DNA of 64,000 nt, taken from assembly GCA_963854835.1 (NCBI GenBank), contig OY978530.1, positions 9,384,872 to 9,448,871 of the forward strand, read 5' to 3'. The DNA comes from Megamerina dolium (lineage: Eukaryota; Arthropoda; Insecta; Diptera; Megamerinidae). Positions 53,925 to 64,000 of this stretch are shown one piece after another; position 1 is the stretch's first letter, and each line of letters begins with the position of its first letter. The notes beneath the pieces were generated by a model that was given only the letters and a program-made list of their open reading frames with translations, was not told where the DNA came from and made no database searches. The translations under genes and the position numbers were made by a program.

Positions 53925-53956
53925 CTGTGGTGTCGTTTCAGATCACGACACCACAG
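53925..53956. repeat. 11-bp-arm hairpin unique to the right LTR
   Basis: CTGTGGTGTCG (53925-53935) and CGACACCACAG (53946-53956) form a perfect hairpin. The left LTR has only the second arm, with TTTTCACC in place of the first. Confidence 0.85.
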
Positions 53957-54228
53957 ACACGCGCACTCATTACTAGACCAACTCGCCAACGTCTTCACAC
54001 AATCAAGAAAAATATTAACTAATCTCCTCCGCTAGCTACGGAATCCTCTAATATACCCTCGGCGGCAAAAATGAAAAACCATTCCTTGCTGTTACAAACA
54101 CAGACATACCAGACTACCAGTTTGTGCCGACGAAGGACGGTATTTTCCATCGATAAACGGTGGGTTTGTTTATGTTATTAACAGGTTTGCATATGTTGAC
54201 AACAGCTTTTCTTTATACTGTTCTTTCC

Positions 54229-56070
54229 AAAAAACCCTGCGTGCAAGTGCAACGCGTGCTATTAAGGAGCGGTACAGAGAGAAAAGGAGTGCAGAGAGAC
54301 GTCTTTTCAGGCGCAAGAAGAGGGAGTTGGAAAGACGCGAGTGTGAGGAGATAGAGATGTGTACCGACAAGAATGAGACTCGAAAATTCTTCGAAAAGAT
54401 CAAGCGCCTAAGTGGCGGTTTAAATCCCGAAGCCTCTTCTTGTCGTGATGAAGATGGGAATCTGGCTACAGATGTCTAGAGTGTACTGAGTCTATCGAGG
54501 GAAAACTTCTCCACGTTACTGAATGGCGATGCTACGAACAATTCCGCCAGTGGAGGAGATTGCCCGATAACCCCAATTACAGATGATGGAGTTGATGTTC
54601 CACCACCCGACTATGACGAGGTTGAAACGGCCATTTTAAGGCTGAATAACAATAAAGCTGCAGGTGCTGATGTCCTGCCTGCCGAGTTGTTTAAGACCGG
54701 AGGCGATGAGCTGCACACCTGCATGCACCAGCTCATAAGCAGAATATGGTCGGATGAAAGCATGCCTGATGATTGGAGGCTCAGTGTTCTCTGTCCTGTA
54801 CATAAAAAAGGAGACCCCACAATTTGCGCCAACTACCGTGGAATAAGTCTCCTGAGCATTGCATACAAGGTTCTATCGGGCGTACTGTGTGATAGGTTGC
54901 AGCCTATGCTCAGCAACCTGATTGGACCGTATCAGTGTGGCTTCAGACCTGGTAAATCCACCATCGACCAGATTTTCACACTGCGCCAAATCCTGGAGAA
55001 GACCCAAGAAAAACAGATCGAAACACACCACCTATTTGTTGATTATAAAGCCGCTTTCGACAGTCCGGTAAGGGAATACCTCTACGCAATAATGTCTGAG
55101 TCCGGTATTCCTGCAAAGCTCATTCGACTTTGTAGAATGACACTGCATAACTCCCGTTGTGCAGTGAAAATTGGGAAGGACCTCTCCGCACCGTTTAGTA
55201 CCGAACGGGGTTTCAGACAAGATGATTCGTTATCGTGCGACTTCTTCAATCTTATTATGGAGAAAATAATACGAGCTGCTGATCTACGGCATAATGGCAC
55301 TATCTTCAACAAAAGTGTCATGCTGTTGGCGTATGCCGACGATATTGACATAATCGGCATGAACACGCGAGCAGTCAGTGCAGCATTCTCAGAGTTGGGA
55401 AGAGAGTCGCGTCGAATGGGTCTTACGGTGAACGAGGGCAAGACGAAGTATCTAGCGTCAACAAACAAAGAATCCCGGCGTCTTGGACAGCACGTCACTG
55501 TTGACAACTACGCTTTTGAAGTAGTAAGGGACTTTGTCTATCTTGGAACCAGCATTAACGGCAGTAATGACGTCAGCCTGGAGATCATGCGTAGGATAAC
55601 TCTTGCTAACAGGTGTTACTTTGGGCTGAGTAAGCAATTGAGAAGTCGAGCCCTCTCTCGAAGAACGAAAACTCCACTCTACAAGTCTCTCATCATGCCT
55701 GTCCTAACATATGGCGCTGAAGCCTGGACAATTTCTACCTCGGATGGGCGAATGCTTGGAGTTTTCGAGAGAAAAGTCCTACGCAAGATCTTTGGACCTA
55801 TTTGCGTTGGTGGCGAGTACCGAATAAGGTACAACCATGAGCTGTACGAGTGTATGCCGATATTGACATAGTAAAGCGCATTAAAATCCAGCGGCTGCGC
55901 TGGCTAGGTCATGTCGAGCGAATGGAAGAACACGCTCCAGCTAAGAAGGTGTTATATTCGGAACCCGCTGGAGGACGACGCAGAAGAGGAAGACTTAACC
56001 TCCGGTGGAAAGACCAAGTACTGGAGAACCTGACGGCGTCTGAATTATCTAAGTAAGTAAGTAAGTAAGT
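54229..56070 (+). mobile_element. RTE copy E inside right outer LTR
   Basis: Same 5' truncation point and flank (TTCTTTCC before AAAAAACCCTGCG) as copy D. It contains a TAG near 54477 but otherwise a 394-codon open frame (54687-55871) with the intact AYADDIDIIG RT motif, then a frameshift near 55850. The 3' end is altered: sequence up to GACGGCG joins a short TCTGAATTATCT and then AAGT repeats, so about 110 bp of the normal 3' end are deleted. No matching flank follows. Confidence 0.9.
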
Positions 56071-56074
56071 ACAT

Positions 56075-57320
56075 AACTGTAGAAATGACAGGAGATGTGG
56101 TGGAACAGCAATCCACTTAAAAGACAGTTTCCAGCATAAATACACAAAGTACATTTATTGACTATGTAGTTACAAATTTTACAAATAATCATAAGATGGC
56201 ACATAAGCTTGGAGACGCAGAATTATCGGATCACAAATATTTATTATATCAGTTAAAGTTACAAAGCCTAAAAATTACTTGTATGTTACAAAAAGATGGC
56301 GAGCATTATCAAAAATGAACAAATTAATAAAATTATAATAGAAATCCAGCAACTAACTGTACTAATGGTACAAACAAAAGCTAAGTGTGTTTAACACCAA
56401 AGGATATGCACTAAAACAACACAAAGAAGACCAAACAAAATAAGGCCAATAACTTAATATTAAAAATTAACAATTTAATTAAATATTATAAACAAAAAAT
56501 AAGCAAATAGAGAAATCAGGAAAACTTCAAAAAACTATGGGATGTCATAAACATTAATCTAAGAAACAAGTTTTCCACAATAACATACTATACTATCGAT
56601 AAAATAACAAATGAAATGTGTGACAAAACAACTACTAATAAGAGAATGGCAAACGGCTTCAGTTATTACTTTAATACGGCTGCCGTAAATCTAAATAAGG
56701 GCATAGCTGCTACTCAGTCATTGACCACAAACGTAATTAATGCGAAATCGTTATTTCTAAGCCAGTTACTGAAGAAGAAGAGGAAGACATTATCATGCAA
56801 CCGTAGACGGTGTCTCAGTCAAGGAGTTAAAATTGTTGTTGCCAGTTATTAATACCACAATACCTAACATGATAAACGATTGTTTCGCACTTGCTGCCCA
56901 TCCAGATTATTTGTGATATGATGTCATAACCAATATGGTTTTCTACAAAACAGTGGAACTGAGTCAGTAGTAATTGTCACTATCAATTTACAAAAAATAT
57001 GTTCTTCTAGCCACTTTTATAGACCTAACGACAGCGCTTGACTTCGTTTATCACGATAGATCGCTGATTATTCTGCATGATCTCGGTATCAGAGTTCTGC
57101 ATAATAAACTAATAAAGTGTTACCTTGAAAACAGGCCACATGCCGTAAAAGTGAACAAAATTCTAATACTAATAATAGGGCCACATTTACACCGTTTATA
57201 CATACATAATATAGTGAATTGGAAATTCAAATCTACATATAACATACTTATATGCCTACGACACCAATTTTATCACAACTGCTATAATGTATCACGAGCT
57301 AGAAGAAAAAATTATTTATG
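56075..57320 (+). pseudogene. CR1/L2-like non-LTR retrotransposon fragment
   Basis: An endonuclease C-terminal region reads FIDYVVTNFTNNHKMAHKLG then AELSDHKYLLYQLKL (about 56150-56270), with GGTAIHLKDS in an adjacent frame. An RT block at 56990-57175 reads KKYVLLATFIDLTTALDFVY, LHDLGIRVLHNKLIKCYLEN and PHAVKVNKI, matching the RT palm entry motif of CR1/Jockey-type enzymes although the usual KAFD has become TALD. YADD is not found. Multiple frameshifts and stops. Confidence 0.65.
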
Positions 57321-58277
57321 ATCTAGGTTTATATTTCAAATGGGCTAGCAGTAACGGCTCCCTTGTAAATACACATAAAACAAGTTACATAATTAGGGAT
57401 GACAAAAAATTATTTTAATCGATTAATTAATCATATGATCAATCGTAAGACAAAAAAAAATAATTGCAATTAATTGCAATTATTGCCAAAAAATCAATTA
57501 GTTGCAATTTTTTTAAATAGCAATAAAAACAAGGGTTATCTCCGAAAGTTTCCTTTCATAATAAATTAATATACAATAATATGAGGTTTCCACTGCGACC
57601 AAAGGGTCTATTGTGCCCTCTTTTATTTTCACAACACTTCTGTTAAGCTTACAGCGCATGAGAAAGTCATAAGCCACATTAGGCTTATGTTTCTCTCTTG
57701 TCTCTTGGAAATAGTATCACATTCGTCTAGAAGGTGGAGGGGTGTCTCTAGTCACAGACACGGTGATCTCCTTAAATCTCTTAAATTCTCCTTTAGGAGA
57801 TTGATTAGAAGCTGTAATCTTAATAAACGTAAAAATCAAATAATATTTCTCTGAAATTGACCTTAACTATTGCAAAATAAAACTAGGATTATTAATGTCA
57901 CAGCTCGTAAAAAAGCTGTCAAATTTCGTATGAGAAGTGGTTTCCACAAATTGTGTAAGCGTGAGCGAAGATTTCAGGGCATAAATTTAAGCGAATGCGG
58001 AAAGTAACCCCGTTTAATGATCAACTCTTTATGTTATACAAATATTTCACGAGCTACGTTCATCTAACAATTTGTGTAAACGCTTAAATTTCAGCCTTTT
58101 GTAAATTAAACGTATCATTATTATTTAACCACTATTGCAAAAACAGTAATTTTGATAATCGTTTTGTTGGTAAACGCTTCCGTTTATCGGTGGCCGTAGT
58201 ACCAACTTTAAAAAAAAAATCGCTTTGCTGGTACTAAAGTACGCCCTAAATGGCAATATTTTTTTGAAAGCTAAAAT
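57321..58277. other. AT-rich spacer
   Basis: No gene is supported. Around 57392-57510 are TAGGGATGACAAA followed by TTAATCGATTAATTAATCA and repeated TTGCAATTAATTGCAATT motifs, similar in style to hAT-type non-autonomous ends, but no matching opposite terminus was found. Confidence 0.4.
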
Positions 58278-58289
58278 GTGTTTGGCGTC

Positions 58290-58650
58290 AGTTTTAATGT
58301 GGAGTGTAAAAACGAGTACTTTTGTCATATTTTTCTTTCGTATTTCCGTAAAGCACAGAACAAAGCTGCTATAAAGTTACGTAATGTGTGTGGTGAGGAA
58401 GCCTTAAAAGAAATACCGTGTTGGAATTGGTTAAACAAATTTCTTTCCGGAGATTTTTCACTCAATGGTAACCAACGATCAGGTCGACCAGATGAGTTTG
58501 ATGAGGATCAAATTAAAGCCATAAAGAGTCATATCGTCATATAACTGTACGAGAGATTGCAGAGATGCTGAATATGTCACATACAGCGATTGAGAAACAT
58601 TTCAAACGTATGAAACTCGTTAAAAAGCTTGATATTTGAATTCCAATCGG
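58290..58650 (+). pseudogene. mariner transposase N-terminal fragment (second family)
   Basis: The frame reads LSYFRKAQNKAAIKLRNVCG, WNWLNKFLSGDFSLNGNQRS and RPDEFDEDQIKAIK. After a shift near 58535 it reads TVREIAEMLNMSHTAIEKHF and LVKKLDI, then a stop. This is the bipartite helix-turn-helix DNA-binding region of a mariner transposase of a different lineage from 27424-27946. The catalytic domain is absent. Confidence 0.85.
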
Positions 58651-58689
58651 CAATTATTTAATTGTCAACCCAATATTTCTGTTTTGACA

Positions 58690-58780
58690 TGCAACAAAAT
58701 GATACATAGGAAATAGGAGATCTGAAATAATTTCTATTTGCTTGTTTGTTCTCCTTTTCGCTCGAAGTACTAAAAATAAA
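58690..58780 (+). repeat. Repeat shared with 31750-31846
   Basis: AACAAAATGAT, a T-rich middle, and CTCGAAGTACTAAAAAT occur in the same order at 31750-31840. There the segment directly precedes the left outer LTR; here it follows the mariner fragment. It may be the 3' region of an unrecognised element. Confidence 0.55.
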
Positions 58781-59155
58781 TTGATTTGTGAAACGTCTGA
58801 TTTATTTTTAGGAAATGTTTTTGATGAAATTCAGATGTTGTCGTCTCCTTGTTCAGTTCGTTCCGAGCACAGTCATCATGACAACTTTTGCAGCAAACGC
58901 CATCTTGTCGTCGCGTTGCAGTGTTGCCAAACACCCAGTTTTGTGGAAATTAAACTACATTCACGCCTGAGTAATTATCTAAATTTTTTACACCGTTTAC
59001 AATCATTTGCTACTGATGCAACAGTTTTGACCGTTGTAAGCTAACTTAGATAATAATACAATAGAATTTATTAAACTCCAAAATGTTTTTTACGATTATA
59101 TTACTATTACTCGATTAATAATCGATTAATCAAAAGGAGTGTTATAGCATGTTAA

Positions 59156-59683
59156 TAGCCTAGACAGACGGCAGCGTTAATCCGGATTAACGGCGCAATT
59201 AATCCGAAAAAAATACTAACGTGACAAACGGCAGTATTGCGGATTAACTAAACAGCTGATTGCTGTTTTAATAAGTTTGTTCACTTACAATACTTTGACT
59301 ATCAATTTCTATCATCTGTCACTCTCGATATGAGAAAATCTGCAAGAAGTACGTGAACTGAAAACTATCTCAAACTTGTAAATTGACATTCACAATTCGT
59401 AATTGACAGCCGGATTTATTTGTTTGCCAACGCTTTTCATATCGAAAACTGTTAACAATTGTTGAACGTTTTTTATAAGCGAACACACCTATTGCTTTGT
59501 AAAATGAATCGAGAAAAATTCACAATAGAAATTTTTCATCAGTGTTACCATCGAAAATTGCCCTAATTGTCTTTAATTTTGAGAATTAACTCGTATAATT
59601 AATGCGGATTAGACGCAGTTAATGCCCGAGATAATTCGAATTAAATCGTTAATCCAGATTACCGCTGCTGTCTGTCAGGGCTA
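59156..59683. mobile_element. 528-bp MITE with TAA target duplication
   Basis: Termini TAGCCTAGACAGACGGCAGC (59156) and, on the opposite strand, TAGCCCTGACAGACAGCAGC (59683 inward) form imperfect inverted repeats of about 37 bp that include GATTAACG. TAA lies on both sides (59153-59155 and 59684-59686). There is no coding capacity. The 3-bp TAA duplication fits the PIF/Harbinger superfamily, though the termini differ from the element at 21556-22735. Confidence 0.82.
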
Positions 59684-59686
59684 TAA

Positions 59687-62870
<3,184 letters not shown>

Positions 62871-62879
62871 AGTACAGCA

Positions 62880-64000
62880 TTCGGCAACTTATTCTTATCA
62901 TGGTCGGAGGTGAGGGGCTGGATTAAGGTGTTAAGCGATCCGTGCCGAAAATCAGCCTGGGCCCTTTTTCAATTAGCCCAGTCGCTAACGTGAGCTTACA
63001 GATACCTGGCGTCCTCCGTAATAAGTAGCCTTACCTGCGTACTGCGAATCTCTGCGTAGGTGGGCATTTACTTCTTCGCAACTAGTGGGAACAAGATTGA
63101 TTGTTATAACTCAAAAACCGGATCTCGATCCAAAAATCTGGGGGTTGCAGGGGTGTTAACAGGTGGAACGGCGGACAATAAAGCTTCACCAGAAGCCGAG
63201 GTGTTAGCTGCACCACCCGTTCCCACCTCTGGAACTCAGAACGAAATTCCTGCAATGGTGGACAGCACCGCCTCATGCGAAGTAGTGCTGATAGCCACGG
63301 CGGGACAAGTAGTGGAGGGGGTGGCGACAATAAGGCTTCTAAAGAAGCCGACCTTTAGCCAGCCCAAAACCAATGGCAGCATCTGTCGTAGCGGACGGAA
63401 CGGGTCTCGAACGACCTAAGCCCGCTGCGACGGTGTTAAACGAAGGGGACGGTGTCACCAGGTCGGCAGGGAAGCCGGTTTGGAGGCAGCGTAAAATATC
63501 GGGCCGAACAACGTAAAAAGGCCATGAAGTCGTCGGGCCAACTCAGTGGACTTCTGCAAGATGAGTCGACCTTGGAGGTGGAGAACTCGGGGAAGAGGGT
63601 CAGGGGCGTTGCTCCGAAACCACTTTGAAAAGTTTAACGCCTGAAGAGCCTCATCCGAAGACGACAGAGGGGGTCAATTGAGGTGAATGCTGGGAAGGAT
63701 GGACAACCGTCCCTTTAGAAGATTGATAATTCTTCCATGCAGACACCAAAAGGGGCAAGTGCTCGGAGAGATGGACGGCCAATTATAAACGCCGTCAGTT
63801 GCCCCAAAAGAGGCTTGAAGCCCAAGCCTAACACGGGTAGGGTAGCTCTGGGAACGACGGGGCAGGGAAATCTGACATCGGGGGTTATGAGCGGGGTGGA
63901 CAATCTGGTAAGATTGTTAACCCTGCGAACTCACAGGCCTCGCATGCGGCACCTGGGCCGAGCGGTCTTGGCAGAGCGACTAAACGTCGGGCTGAACTTT
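62880..64000 (+). pseudogene. 5' leader and ORF1-like region of a non-LTR element, cut by window end
   Basis: The sequence becomes GC-rich from about 62880. Repeated motifs TAAGGCTTCTAAAGAAGCCG and AATAAAGCTTCACCAGAAGCC and lysine/arginine/proline-rich frames (for example KQRKKAMKSSGQLSGLLQDE, and GKPVWRQRKISGRTT in another frame) resemble the disordered basic N-terminal part of ORF1 in LOA/R1-type elements. The frame shifts several times, so it is decayed. No RT or endonuclease lies within the window, and the identity is inferred from style and composition only. Confidence 0.4.

Larger units (their letters stand above)
51509..56046 (-). repeat. Right (5') LTR of the outer gypsy element
   Basis: Aligns with the left LTR blocks from TGTAATGTG to the shared RTE insertion at 54229. 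Differences from the left copy include a SINE at 51837-52195, lack of the LOA and SAP elements, absence of about 190 bp present at 32830-33035, and a shorter stretch near 54119-54170 where the left copy has about 145 bp. The end beyond RTE copy E is lost. Confidence 0.78.
31852..56070 (-). mobile_element. Giant nested gypsy element with kilobase LTRs (Osvaldo/Ulysses-like)
   Basis: Matching LTRs begin TGTAATGTGTATTA at 31852 and 51509. Read on the minus strand, the order is right (5') LTR, 18-bp PBS, leader, gag, pol, left (3') LTR. Stripped of nested insertions, the LTR is about 2.6 kb plus an inherited 1.85-kb RTE copy. Very long LTRs, a Lys-type PBS and the pol motifs suggest the Osvaldo/Ulysses group, from memory only. 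gag and pol have several inactivating mutations. The distal end of the right LTR is lost at the end of RTE copy E. Confidence 0.8.

Noticed and set aside
57392..59135. Possible hAT element starting TAGGGATGACAAA with TTAATCGATTAAT, ending near AATCGATTAATC at 59112
   Set aside because: The two ends are not proper inverted repeats and no 8-bp duplication is visible; the interval holds a mariner fragment.

Overview
The window is eukaryotic, gene-poor and made almost entirely of nested transposable elements. The families (an errantivirus-type gypsy element with an env remnant, RTE, Jockey, LOA and CR1-like non-LTR elements, Tc1/mariner, PIF/Harbinger, a tRNA-derived SINE), the short 51-68 bp introns and the AT-rich background point to a brachyceran fly. 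A tephritid-like genome is my best guess, but that is an inference. No bacterial or phage signature is present.

Layout, left to right. 1-9353: a TA microsatellite, then two 406-bp LTR-like arms in opposite orientation (339-744 and 1853-2258) enclosing a non-LTR 3' scrap fused to half a Tc1 transposon. The right arm leads into a decayed gypsy/errantivirus-like element (gag, protease, RT, RNase H, integrase, env remnant). Its integrase is split by an intact full-length RTE element (4909-8280; 992-codon ORF; 11-bp target duplication). 9353-13550: spacer with two SINE copies, a possible 24-codon secreted-peptide gene, and a broken three-exon host-like gene. 13600-17922: a decayed LOA-like element. 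18048-20304: a foldback repeat and a Harbinger transposase pseudogene. 20620-26656: a Jockey-like element carrying a 1180-bp Harbinger element in ORF1 and a truncated RTE copy in ORF2. 26949-29498: a Myb/SANT-like gene relic split by a mariner-RTE chimera bounded by two TA tracts. 30192-31646: a Tc1/mariner-superfamily element with a SINE inside.

31852-56070 is one very large nest. It is a minus-strand gypsy element with kilobase-scale LTRs (Osvaldo/Ulysses-like, tentative). Its left LTR has been invaded by a nearly full-length LOA element (33114-38150, 13-14 bp TSD) and by a compact LTR element (38225-41835, ATAT TSD). The compact element's single 889-codon ORF joins an N-terminal SAP domain to RNase H and integrase. 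Both outer LTRs carry the same 5'-truncated RTE copy, so the RTE insertion was probably copied along with the LTR. The paired LTRs also supply empty sites that verify several insertions.

56075-64000: a CR1-like fragment, a mariner N-terminal fragment, a 528-bp MITE with TAA duplications, a second large TA tract, and at the right edge a GC-rich stretch resembling the 5' part and ORF1 of a non-LTR element that runs off the window.

The only long intact reading frames are the RTE ORF (5258-8236) and the SAP/integrase fusion ORF (38701-41370, minus). Apart from the unproven peptide gene and one possible first exon at 30028, nearly everything else is pseudogenic. Relative insertion ages can be read from the nesting. 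All family names rest on motif recognition alone; no database search was possible.
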